64,000 nt of DNA, taken from positions 1-64,000 of the forward strand of contig CALZUA010000001.1 of NCBI GenBank assembly GCA_945829235.1. Reading direction: 5' to 3'. Within the stretch, counting starts at the first letter, position 1. The number at the start of each line of letters is the position of its first letter. A model generated the notes under the pieces. That model had not been told where the DNA came from and made no database searches. It saw only the letters and a list, made by a program, of their open reading frames with translations. The DNA comes from an uncultured Clostridia bacterium. GTDB taxonomy: Bacteria > Bacillota > Clostridia > Oscillospirales > Ruminococcaceae. This document shows positions 22,189-30,454 of the stretch, piece after piece. The position numbers were made by a program, and so were the translations under genes.

Positions 22189-23091
22189 TTACTCGTCTGC
22201 GATATTGTTCTCGAGGATAAAACGCTCGTTTTCGCGCCAGTTTTCCTTGACCTTCACGAAAATCTGCAAATTCACCTTAACCCCGAGCAAGTTCTCGATA
22301 TCCTTTCGGGCAAGCGTGCCGATAGCTTTGAGCTTGTCGCCGTCCTTGCCGATAATCATTCCCTTATGAGAATTTTTTTCGCATACAATAACCGCGCCGA
22401 GGTCGATGATTTCGGCGTTGTTTTTGTTTGTGCGCTGTTTGAACTGCTCGATTTCGACAGCCGTGCCGTGCGGGATTTCGTCGTGCATTGTCCAAAGGAG
22501 CTTCTCGCGGATAATCTCGCCGCAGAGAAAACGCTCGGTGCGGTCGGTCGCGATGTCGTCGGGGAAAAAGTGCTCGCCCTCGACGGCAAATTTCTCGAGC
22601 ACCGGCAGAATTTTGTCCGTGTTAATGCGGTTTTTCACGCTTACGGGAATGACCTCCTCGAAGTCATAAAGCGCGCTGTACTGCGAGATTACGGGCAAAA
22701 TGTCGCTCTTGGATTTGAGCAAATCAATCTTGTTCAAAATCAGCACAACCTGCGTTCCTCTCTCGGCAAACGAGCGGATAAGCTCCTGTTCAACGGCAGA
22801 GATTTTTTTGGTAACGTCCGCCATCAAAATCGCGCAGTCCACATCGTCCACGCTTGTCCGCACCGACTTCACCATGTGCTCGGCGAGCTTGGTTCTCGGG
22901 CGCAGAAAGCCCGGTGTATCGATGAAAACAAACTGCGTTTCACCCTTCGTGAGCACGCCGTTTATGCGGTTTCGCGTGGTTTGGGGCTTCTCGCTGACAA
23001 TAGAGATTTTCTCGCCGACAAGAAAATTCGTGAGCGAGGATTTCCCGACGTTCGGTCTGCCCGTGATAGCGATAAATGCGTTTTTAGTCAT
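22189..23091 (-). CDS. era: GTPase Era, 30S ribosome assembly
   Basis: A 300-residue essential GTPase that helps 16S rRNA 3'-end maturation. G1 GRPNVGKSS, G3 DTPGF, G4 NKID and the C-terminal KH domain with GMIIGKDGDKLKAIGTLAR are all present. The start at 23091 (MTKNAFIAITG) follows a GGGAGAA site and overlaps the end of trmD by 8 bp; the frame extends into trmD without a better start. It is the last gene of the operon running from rlmB. Confidence 0.96.
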   Translation of the reverse strand: MTKNAFIAITGRPNVGKSSLTNFLVGEKISIVSEKPQTTRNRINGVLTKGETQFVFIDTPGFLRPRTKLAEHMVKSVRTSVDDVDCAILMADVTKKISAVEQELIRSFAERGTQVVLILNKIDLLKSKSDILPVISQYSALYDFEEVIPVSVKNRINTDKILPVLEKFAVEGEHFFPDDIATDRTERFLCGEIIREKLLWTMHDEIPHGTAVEIEQFKQRTNKNNAEIIDLGAVIVCEKNSHKGMIIGKDGDKLKAIGTLARKDIENLLGVKVNLQIFVKVKENWRENERFILENNIADE

Positions 23092-24052
23092 TTTTTTCTC
23101 CCTTGTATTTGTAGACGGTTCTGAAATAAACCGCGTTTTCAAGCGTTTTCGTGACCTGCACAATTCCCCTCGGCACACCCTGCTCGTTCGATAAAATCAG
23201 GAAATCGCCTTTTCTGTAATCGTTGTTCGGAAGCTCGCGCTGCTTTCCGCGAAGAACGAGCTTCAGCTCTTCTTTTGTGATTTTGAGCGCGAGAAAACGC
23301 GTGTTCTCGGTGATTTCGGGATTTTTCTCCGCGATGAAGCTCGCTTTGATTTCGCTCAGTTTTTGTTCGATAAACGCACGGTAGAGGTCGGGACGTTTTT
23401 TCTCGGTCACTTCAAGCGACATTTTTTCCTGCCACTCGCGAACGGTTTTGTGGTCGCCTGTGAGCAGCTCCTCGGGCACTTTTCTTCCGCGCCAAACTTC
23501 CGGTCTTGAATACTGCGGAAACTCGAGAAGCCCGTTGAAGTGGCTCTCGATGCTGTACGCGTCCTCGTTCGGGAGAACGCCTTTTTGTAGCCGTGCAACC
23601 GTGTCCGTTAAAATCAGCGCGGGCAATTCGCCGCCCGTCAAAACGTAATCACCGACTGAAATCTCCTCGACATTCAGCTCCTCGAGAACCCGCTCGTCAA
23701 CACCCTCGTAATGCCCGCAAATCAGTATCAGCCCGTCCTCACGCGCAAGCTCGGACACCTTTTTTTGAGTGAGCGTTTCACCCTGTGGCGAGAGGTAGAT
23801 AATTCGCGGCGGTGACTTGTGTTGCGCCAAAATCGCTTGCACGCAGTCAAAAATCGGTTGCGCTTGCATAACCATTCCCGTGCCGCCGCCGTAGGGCTTG
23901 TCGTCAACATTTCCGTGCTTGTCGGCGGTGTACCCGCGGATATTGTGCGCGTAAACCTCGATAAACCCGTTTTTTATCCCGCGCCCCACAATGCTTTCGG
24001 AGAACACCCTCTCGCACATCTCGGGGAACAGCGTTGCTATGTCAATCCTCAT
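23084..24052 (-). CDS. trmD: tRNA (guanine37-N1)-methyltransferase with C-terminal extension
   Basis: 322 residues from the ATG at 24052 (MRIDIATLFPEM). The SPOUT core has YGGGTGMVMQ, the SAM-binding knot LICGHYEGVDERV, GDYVLTGGELPALI and the C-terminal helix YRAFIE. It methylates G37 of tRNAs, preventing frameshifting. The core ends near residue 240. An extra ~80 residues follow with a small beta-rich pattern (LALKITKEELKLVLRGKQRE ... GDFLILSNEQGVPRGIVQVT), resembling PUA/ASCH-like folds that bind RNA. It overlaps rimM by 11 bp and era by 8 bp. Confidence 0.95.
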   Translation of the reverse strand: MRIDIATLFPEMCERVFSESIVGRGIKNGFIEVYAHNIRGYTADKHGNVDDKPYGGGTGMVMQAQPIFDCVQAILAQHKSPPRIIYLSPQGETLTQKKVSELAREDGLILICGHYEGVDERVLEELNVEEISVGDYVLTGGELPALILTDTVARLQKGVLPNEDAYSIESHFNGLLEFPQYSRPEVWRGRKVPEELLTGDHKTVREWQEKMSLEVTEKKRPDLYRAFIEQKLSEIKASFIAEKNPEITENTRFLALKITKEELKLVLRGKQRELPNNDYRKGDFLILSNEQGVPRGIVQVTKTLENAVYFRTVYKYKGEKND

Positions 24053-24554
24053 CAAACAGCCCCTCAAGCGGTTTTATCAGCATTTCGCCCGCTTCGATAT
24101 CGATTTTCTTCACAACCTCGTCAATGTACGGAAACATCAGCTCCGTGCCGTTTTCTTTCTTAATCGAATAAACATCGGTTGCGCCGTTCTGATAAACCTC
24201 GGAAATTTTCCCGTAAACCTCGCCGCTGTCGATGTCCTTGACAACAAGCCCGATGATATCCTGAATAAAGTACACGTCCTCGTCAAGCTCAACATCATCG
24301 CGGTTCATATAGAGCGTTTTTCCGATGAGCTTTTGCGCGTCCTCAACCGTGTCGATGCCGTCAATCTTAATTATTACCACATTTTTGTGCGGATAAGCGC
24401 GCGCGATTTCTACGGGCTTTTCGCCGTTTTTGTCAAGATAAAGCTCGTCAAATTCACACAAAAACTCCGCCGAGTCGCAGAAATACTGACAGCGCACCTC
24501 GCCGCGAATGCCGTGAGTTGCAACAATTTTTGCCGTTTCGAGATACTGTTTCAT
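24042..24554 (-). CDS. rimM: Ribosome maturation factor RimM
   Basis: A 170-residue two-domain protein (RimM N-terminal beta-barrel: LETAKIVATHGIRGEVRC; PRC-barrel: YFIQDIIGLVVKDIDSGEVY, ending FPYIDEVVKKIDIEAGEM). It binds S19 during 30S head assembly. The rimM-trmD order is the classical one. It lies 1 bp after the flippase gene. Confidence 0.95.
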   Translation of the reverse strand: MKQYLETAKIVATHGIRGEVRCQYFCDSAEFLCEFDELYLDKNGEKPVEIARAYPHKNVVIIKIDGIDTVEDAQKLIGKTLYMNRDDVELDEDVYFIQDIIGLVVKDIDSGEVYGKISEVYQNGATDVYSIKKENGTELMFPYIDEVVKKIDIEAGEMLIKPLEGLFDED

Positions 24555-24555
24555 T

Positions 24556-25980
24556 TTAATTCTCCGATTTTTCTTTTTTCTTGTTCAATACCAGCCGAAC
24601 CGCCTGAATGCAGGACTTGAAGTTCAACGCCGCGATGATAACGAAAACAACCGCGTTTATCACGTTCTGCAAAGCGCCGTAGGGCAGGAACATTATCGAC
24701 AGCGCCATAATCAGCAAAAGCGTCATATTCACGCCGATTTTCGCCCAGTAAACCTTCATATAGAGCAACTTTTTCGTGTCAATTATTCGATAAACGAACA
24801 CGATTATGTAGCTCACAAGCGTAGCGATTGCCGCGCCGGCGATGCCGATTGTGGGTATCAAAATCAGGTTCAGAATGACATTTGCCGCCGCGCCGATTGC
24901 CGAGGAGATAAGGGAGTGAGTTGTCTTTCGGGAAGCCTCGTAGATGCTCGCCAAAAAGTTGCTGAAGCTCTGAAAAACAACCGCTCCGAGCAAAATCGGG
25001 ACGTAGAAAAACGACTCGCCGAAGCTCTCGGCAACGAAAAACGGCATTATCAGCGGGCGCAAAATCAGCATAATACCCGCGCTTGCGAGGAACATTACGG
25101 TTTGCATCATACTGAAAATATTTGAGTAGAAGTTGGAAACCGTGCGGGAGTTGCGCTCGGTTATCGCGGACATTCGCCACGCCTGCGAGAAAATTCCGAC
25201 AACTACTGTCGCGAGGTTCGGGAATTTGTACGCGACACCGTACAAGCCGTTTGCCGCGCTTCCGAGGTACGCTGTTACCATAAATCCGTCCGAGGTGTTG
25301 ATAATCCACCACATTATCATCGTCGGCATCAGCGGTATGCTGTACCTAAGCATAGACCATCTCAGCACTGGGTCGTTCTTAACCGGGCGGTACTCCTTGA
25401 ACAGCTTTGTTGTTACGTTCAGGAAAATGATTGACGTGAAATCGCCCAGAACCACCGCGAAAACGTATCCCGCAACACCGAGCTGGAAAATTCCCATAAA
25501 GATAAGGCTGTAGATTATCATCGAAACGGTTGTGACGATGCCGTCAACTGCGTAAATCGTGACGGAGTGCCGCGCGCGGACGTAAATCGCGCAGATTTCC
25601 TTAACCGCGCCCATAAAGACGTAGATGAACACAAGCCACTCGTAGCCCGAGAGCATCGGCAAAAGTCCAACAAGCGGTGTAAACGCGGCGAAAACAAACA
25701 TTCCGCATAGCACAACATTTATTCCTATCGAGAAAACGCCTTTTCCATCGTTGTTTTTCTCGAGGGCAAAGCGAAGCACGCCGTCCGCAATCGACAGCGT
25801 AAACACCGATATAAACAGGGAAGCGGCGTTGATGATATTTGTGAGGTCGCCGTATGCGGCTTCGCCGAGCATACTTGTGTAGAAATTCAGCATTACATAC
25901 ACAAGTAGCTTCGAGCCGAACTGCCCGATGCCGAGAATTATGATATTGCTCGCAAGGGTTCGGTACTTGTTGTTACTCAT
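24556..25980 (-). CDS. Oligosaccharide flippase / MATE-like exporter
   Basis: A 474-residue integral membrane protein with about 12-14 hydrophobic segments and the polysaccharide-synthase/MurJ-MATE fold (NIIILGIGQFGSKLLVYVML at the start; a central LYGVAYKFPNLATVVVGIFS). Such Wzx-like proteins flip lipid-linked sugars across the membrane. No glycosyltransferases are adjacent; it sits inside an RNA-modification operon, so substrate and partners are unclear. Confidence 0.85.
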   Translation of the reverse strand: MSNNKYRTLASNIIILGIGQFGSKLLVYVMLNFYTSMLGEAAYGDLTNIINAASLFISVFTLSIADGVLRFALEKNNDGKGVFSIGINVVLCGMFVFAAFTPLVGLLPMLSGYEWLVFIYVFMGAVKEICAIYVRARHSVTIYAVDGIVTTVSMIIYSLIFMGIFQLGVAGYVFAVVLGDFTSIIFLNVTTKLFKEYRPVKNDPVLRWSMLRYSIPLMPTMIMWWIINTSDGFMVTAYLGSAANGLYGVAYKFPNLATVVVGIFSQAWRMSAITERNSRTVSNFYSNIFSMMQTVMFLASAGIMLILRPLIMPFFVAESFGESFFYVPILLGAVVFQSFSNFLASIYEASRKTTHSLISSAIGAAANVILNLILIPTIGIAGAAIATLVSYIIVFVYRIIDTKKLLYMKVYWAKIGVNMTLLLIMALSIMFLPYGALQNVINAVVFVIIAALNFKSCIQAVRLVLNKKKEKSEN

Positions 25981-25997
25981 CGGTTTTGTTTCCTACT

Positions 25998-26474
25998 TTA
26001 TCTTTTGTCCTTGAAAAATTCCGAGAGGATTGCGCCGCATCGTTCCTTTAAAACGCGGCTCCTAACCATCGGAATATGAGTGAATTTTTCGTCAAAAAGC
26101 GTTGCCACGGACGCGCACGCGCCGTTTTTATCGTCAAACGCGCCGTAAACGAGCCGCTTCAGTCCCGCGTTCATCACGGCTCCCGCACACATCGGGCACG
26201 GTTCGAGCGTGACGTAAAGCGTACAGCCCGACAGCCGCCGGTTATGAAGCGTTTTCGCGGCTTGTTCTATCGCGAGAACCTCGGCGTGAGCTGTCGGAGA
26301 TTGCAATTCCTCGCGCCGGTTGAAGCCCTCGCCGATAATTTTCCCGTCCTTATCGACAACCAAAGCTCCCACGGGAATTTCCCCGCGCGAAGCCGCTTCT
26401 CGCGCCAGTTCAAGTGCTTTTTCCATATATTCCTCGTCCGTGAGAACGGGGGAAATTGTTATATTTTCGCTCAT
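25998..26474 (-). CDS. tadA: tRNA-specific adenosine deaminase
   Basis: A 158-residue zinc deaminase converting A34 to inosine in tRNA-Arg(ACG). The zinc and catalytic motifs are HAEVLAIEQA (HAE) and PCPMCAGAV (PCxxC), with the C-terminal FFKDKR helix. There is an N-terminal extension of about 10 residues. It overlaps the preceding gene by ATGA (4 bp), so translation is coupled to the P-type-ATPase-like protein. Confidence 0.95.
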   Translation of the reverse strand: MSENITISPVLTDEEYMEKALELAREAASRGEIPVGALVVDKDGKIIGEGFNRREELQSPTAHAEVLAIEQAAKTLHNRRLSGCTLYVTLEPCPMCAGAVMNAGLKRLVYGAFDDKNGACASVATLFDEKFTHIPMVRSRVLKERCGAILSEFFKDKR

Positions 26475-29400
26475 TGTTCTTCGGCAGGCTCGGTTTCGTC
26501 AACCGACTTTTTTCGCTTGTCAAACAGCTTTTCCAACAACCCGCCGCTGAGCTGAACACCGAGCGTGAGCACTGCCCAAGCGACATTGTAAATCAGCAGA
26601 TTTATCTCGTTGAACATCTCGTACTTTGAGAAAAGCATAAATATGAACGCCAGCAAAACTCCCAGCGCCGCGCCGAAAATCTGCATTATACAGCCGATTG
26701 TGATGCGGGATTTGAGCGATTTAACCGAGCAGAGCGCACCGGTGAAGGACGAAAGCGTGCCGTCGCAACAAAACGCCGCTGAGCCTCGAGGCGTGAATTG
26801 CGTGTGGTTGTTGAAAATTTCGTGATTTTCAAACGGGATAATCTTGATGGTTTTCTCGTCAAGGTTGAACAAATCCGCGACCAGCGTGCTTGTAATCATA
26901 CCGTCCACGGTCTTGATAATCAGCGATACACCGCGCTTTGCGAGGTCTTCAACATTCTCGCGGGCAGTCTTGTCGGCGGTGATTTCCACGAAGAACAGCA
27001 GGCAAACCTCGCCGCCTACCGCAAGGTACAAAACCTCGTCATTATGCACATTTGCCGCCATTTCCTTCTTGACGTTGGGCACGGAGATTTCGTGCGCTTT
27101 CATGTGCGCGCGGTTTCCGAGAAGCACTCTTCTGCGGTCAATCCAGCCCATAACACCGAGATTATTCTCGTACACAATGCCGCTGACGTTTTTGAGCATA
27201 TCCTGCTTGTAGCCGAGCATATTGAAAAACGCGTCCGCCATCACGCTGTCCGATTTAACGGCAAGGCTTGCGGCGTAAATAATCGCTTCGTCCACGTTAA
27301 CCTTGCCCTCGCCGCGGCTCTGAGGCTTGTTGTAGCCGCAGATGTTGGTGATTTTCACCGCGCTCGGCGGGATAATCGTTTTTGCGTCAAGAAGCACGGC
27401 ATTGGTTTCGCTGAACTGCTCGACAGCGCCGTATCCAAGCACCGCAAACTTGTTCGATTTGCCTTTTTTCGCCGTCATCAAAAGCGGAAGCGTAACAACC
27501 ATCGAGCAGGAGAAAGCCGCTCCAAGGCAAAGAATCGCGGTCATAACGGTCATAGCCCACGAGAGCTTGTTCAGCGCGACTGTTTCCCACGCAAGCTCTT
27601 TCACAGCGCCGCCGTCCTCGATGAAGAACGCGACAACGCCGCCGATTATCGAAGCAATCAGCGCAACCACGGCGTTTTTGCCGAGAATCCTGTCGGACGC
27701 GTCCTCGCAGTAGGTTGACACGATAAAGTCGTAAAGCATCTCGGTTTTACGCATTGACGAAACAACGGGTATCCCCGAAACCGCGCCTTTGGAAAGCTGT
27801 TTTGCGCCTTCGCCGTCGCAACGCTCGATGAAGTATTTTGCACCCGCTCCCGAGGTGAAAGCGAAGTTCTTTTTGGCAGTGCGGACGGTTATCAGCTTGG
27901 AAATCGTGTTGAAGCACAACAGTCCGAGCGATATCATCAAATAAACGTGAGAATAGCTTCGTTGGATATATTCATTGTAAATGAGGTAGGGGATAAGCGC
28001 GAGGATTGACGCGGTGTGAGCGAACGCGCAGAGCGTGTCGCCGTCGGGACGGAGCTTTGCAAGCCGCGAGAAGCCGTTTGTGATTACAGACGAGCACGCC
28101 GCAAACGACAAAATTCCGATTGTGAGGTGGGTGTAGAGGTAGTTTTCGGGCGAACGGCGCAGGCTGATTATGTTCGTGAGCGAGCCAACGTTGAGGTTTG
28201 CGATGTTGACGATTGCAACGAAAACCGTTGCCGCAAACAGCACTCCGAGTATAATCAGACGGCTCACAAGCCCTTTTGTAGCGCGGGAAAGCCTGTCGCG
28301 GATAACGTTCTCGTCATCGAGGTCGATTGCTTCCTCGGTTTCCTCATCGTAGGGAGCGGTTTTTTCCTCGTCATCGGGCTCGGGTTTTTCATCGTCCTCG
28401 GGGTTCTCGAGAATAAACTCCGAGATTTTTCTCATTCTCTTTTGAGCAAGCTCGTTTGCCGCCTTGATTTTCTCGACCTGCTCGTCCTTTGCGGCTTTTT
28501 CCTCAGCGGCTTCGGCTTCTTTTTTCGCCGCCGCCGCAATTTCATCGGGGTCTTCGCCTTCCTTGAAAAGCGCGTAATTCTGCTTGTTGTCCTCGGCAAT
28601 TTTCTTGTTCAGCGCGTCAACGATGGATTCACCAACGTGAAGTTCGCCGACAATCGGCTTCGACTGTTTTCCCGCCTTTGAGAACAGCACGTTGTCGAGG
28701 TCTTTTTTACGGGAAACAGTGGGCTGATATTCCTTAACGCGCTCACCGCCGCGGGAAATCCGCTTCAAATCATCGCCGGCAACGGTCAGTGTATCGGTAT
28801 CATCATCGCCGCGCAACATATCCGCAACCTTTTGCTTTGACTCCATCGGGTTGATTGAGTCGAGCATTTCCTCGGGGGATTCCGCCTCGCGGTCAGCTTT
28901 GAGCAGGGCGCGGTTGATTTCCTCGATTTTTTGTTGCTTTCGCATTTCCATCGTTTCCGTGGTAACAAGGTCGCCGCGCGTGTGGAAGATGATGTCATCG
29001 TCCTCGGAAACCGCGGGTTTAACGAAAGCGTTGACGTGCTCGGAGAACTTGTCCACCTCGGCGGTATCAGCGGTATCGGGGTCAAACGGCTTAACCTTGT
29101 TTTTCTCGTACAGCTTGACATCTGCCGCCCTGTCGATATCACGGGCAACGCGCGCTTCGTACTCCTGCTCGGTGAGCTGTCGCGCGGAGCGAGTTTCCTT
29201 TTCATCGTCCTCGATGTCGATTTTAACGGGCTTTCTCGAGTTGAAAGCCGCCGAGATATCGCGCTGTAAACGCTCCTCGGACTGCTTCTCGGAGAGCTGA
29301 CGGGCAACCGAGTTGTCGCGTTTTTCGGGCATATCCGTGAGGATTTGCGTAACGCTCAAATCCTTGCCGGAGCGGCTTGCGGCGGGCTTTTCAGCCTTTT

Positions 29401-29494
29401 TCTGCGTACCGGTAAGAATGGGCTTGCCGTCTTTTTTGCGAAACGAGTCAACCTCGTTCAAAATATCGTCAATATCGTAGCTTTTTCCTGCCAT
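26471..29494 (-). CDS. Degenerate P-type-ATPase-like membrane protein
   Basis: 1007 residues. The first ~400 are hydrophilic and strongly charged, probably disordered (RSARQLTEQEYEARVARDID; acidic EDDEKPEPDDEEK). From about 410 there are several membrane helices. After the third or fourth pair the sequence runs like a heavy-metal P-type ATPase core: FSETNAVLLDAKTIIPPSAV stands where DKTGTLT should be, GVMGWIDRRRVLLGNRAHM matches the nucleotide-binding VxGxxVxVGN segment, and FVEITADKTARENVEDLAKRG the hinge before TGDN, which is missing. The phosphorylated DKTGT and GDGxND motifs are lost, so it is unlikely to pump ions and may be a pseudoenzyme scaffold. The role is unknown. Confidence 0.7.
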   Translation of the reverse strand: MAGKSYDIDDILNEVDSFRKKDGKPILTGTQKKAEKPAASRSGKDLSVTQILTDMPEKRDNSVARQLSEKQSEERLQRDISAAFNSRKPVKIDIEDDEKETRSARQLTEQEYEARVARDIDRAADVKLYEKNKVKPFDPDTADTAEVDKFSEHVNAFVKPAVSEDDDIIFHTRGDLVTTETMEMRKQQKIEEINRALLKADREAESPEEMLDSINPMESKQKVADMLRGDDDTDTLTVAGDDLKRISRGGERVKEYQPTVSRKKDLDNVLFSKAGKQSKPIVGELHVGESIVDALNKKIAEDNKQNYALFKEGEDPDEIAAAAKKEAEAAEEKAAKDEQVEKIKAANELAQKRMRKISEFILENPEDDEKPEPDDEEKTAPYDEETEEAIDLDDENVIRDRLSRATKGLVSRLIILGVLFAATVFVAIVNIANLNVGSLTNIISLRRSPENYLYTHLTIGILSFAACSSVITNGFSRLAKLRPDGDTLCAFAHTASILALIPYLIYNEYIQRSYSHVYLMISLGLLCFNTISKLITVRTAKKNFAFTSGAGAKYFIERCDGEGAKQLSKGAVSGIPVVSSMRKTEMLYDFIVSTYCEDASDRILGKNAVVALIASIIGGVVAFFIEDGGAVKELAWETVALNKLSWAMTVMTAILCLGAAFSCSMVVTLPLLMTAKKGKSNKFAVLGYGAVEQFSETNAVLLDAKTIIPPSAVKITNICGYNKPQSRGEGKVNVDEAIIYAASLAVKSDSVMADAFFNMLGYKQDMLKNVSGIVYENNLGVMGWIDRRRVLLGNRAHMKAHEISVPNVKKEMAANVHNDEVLYLAVGGEVCLLFFVEITADKTARENVEDLAKRGVSLIIKTVDGMITSTLVADLFNLDEKTIKIIPFENHEIFNNHTQFTPRGSAAFCCDGTLSSFTGALCSVKSLKSRITIGCIMQIFGAALGVLLAFIFMLFSKYEMFNEINLLIYNVAWAVLTLGVQLSGGLLEKLFDKRKKSVDETEPAEEQ

Positions 29495-29508
29495 CTATTT
29501 TACCTCCA

Positions 29509-30243
29509 TCAGAGAGCTCTGTATTTGACAATCTCGTACATCAAAATTCCTGCGGAAACCGACGCGTTGAGGGAGTTGACCTTACCCAGCATCGGCAGTG
29601 ACACAACCATATCGCAGGTTTCGCGCACCAGCCTTGACAGCCCGAAGCCCTCCGAGCCGACAACGAGTGCCGTGCTTCCCGAGAAATCAACCTTGTTGTA
29701 AGGCTCGCCGTCTGCTTCCATTCCGTAAACCCAGACGCCTTGCTTTTTGAGTTGCTTTATGGTATCGACAAGGTTTGACACGCGCGCAACCTTAACGTAA
29801 GCCGCGGCACCTGCCGAGGTCTTGAAAACGGTTGAGTTGAGTGACGCGGAGCGCCTTTTCGGGATAATCACGCCGTCTGCGCCCGCGGCTTCGGCTGTTC
29901 GGATAATTGCACCGAGATTGTGGGGGTCAGCGATTTCATCGGCGATTATGATGAACGGCGGTTTGCCCTTTTGACGAGCGTTTTCGAGGATATCCTCAAC
30001 CTCGCAATAATTCCCCGCACAAAGCTCAACAGCCACGCCGCCGTGCTTCGGAGTGCCGGCAAGCGCCGTGAGCTTCTCCTCGGCAACCTGCTTTATCACA
30101 ACACCACGCTTGCGTGCCGCATCAATTATGCTTCCCAAGCTTGCGTTCTTCTGAACAAAAAGCGAGTCGATTTCTTTATCCGACCGCAACGCTTCCATAA
30201 CAGCGTTTTTTCCGTAAATTATCTGTTTTTCGTTGTTATCCAT
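29509..30243 (-). CDS. rlmB: 23S rRNA 2'-O-methyltransferase RlmB/TrmH family
   Basis: 244 residues: an N-terminal substrate-binding domain (IIYGKNAVMEALRS, GTPKHGGVAVE) and a SPOUT knot domain with motif 1 DEIADPHNLGAIIRTAEAAG, motif 2 ALVVGSEGFGL and motif 3 LGKVNSLNASVSAGILMYEI. Members methylate the ribose of 23S G2251 or related sites. It is the first gene of the minus-strand operon continuing to era, 14 bp before the next gene. Confidence 0.92.
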   Translation of the reverse strand: MDNNEKQIIYGKNAVMEALRSDKEIDSLFVQKNASLGSIIDAARKRGVVIKQVAEEKLTALAGTPKHGGVAVELCAGNYCEVEDILENARQKGKPPFIIIADEIADPHNLGAIIRTAEAAGADGVIIPKRRSASLNSTVFKTSAGAAAYVKVARVSNLVDTIKQLKKQGVWVYGMEADGEPYNKVDFSGSTALVVGSEGFGLSRLVRETCDMVVSLPMLGKVNSLNASVSAGILMYEIVKYRAL

Positions 30244-30379
30244 AATTTTCCTTTTTTATCACAAATTTAATACAAATTTAAAATCATACATTCTTTATTA
30301 TAACATATTTTAAATAAGATTTCAACAGTAAAAATATGTAAGATTTATAAAATTTCGTGAAAAATACTGTCGATTACCA

Positions 30380-30408
30380 TTGCAATTTACACAAAAATAT
30401 GGTAAAAT
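30380..30408 (+). promoter_or_regulatory. Promoter of comM-malQ operon
   Basis: TTGCAA (30380-30385) and TAAAAT (30403-30408) with a 17-bp spacer, 46 bp upstream of the comM/yifB start. Confidence 0.65.
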
Positions 30409-30454
30409 ATAGATTAGATGTTAATTTAATAAGCAAAGTTTGAGAGGATAGTAT

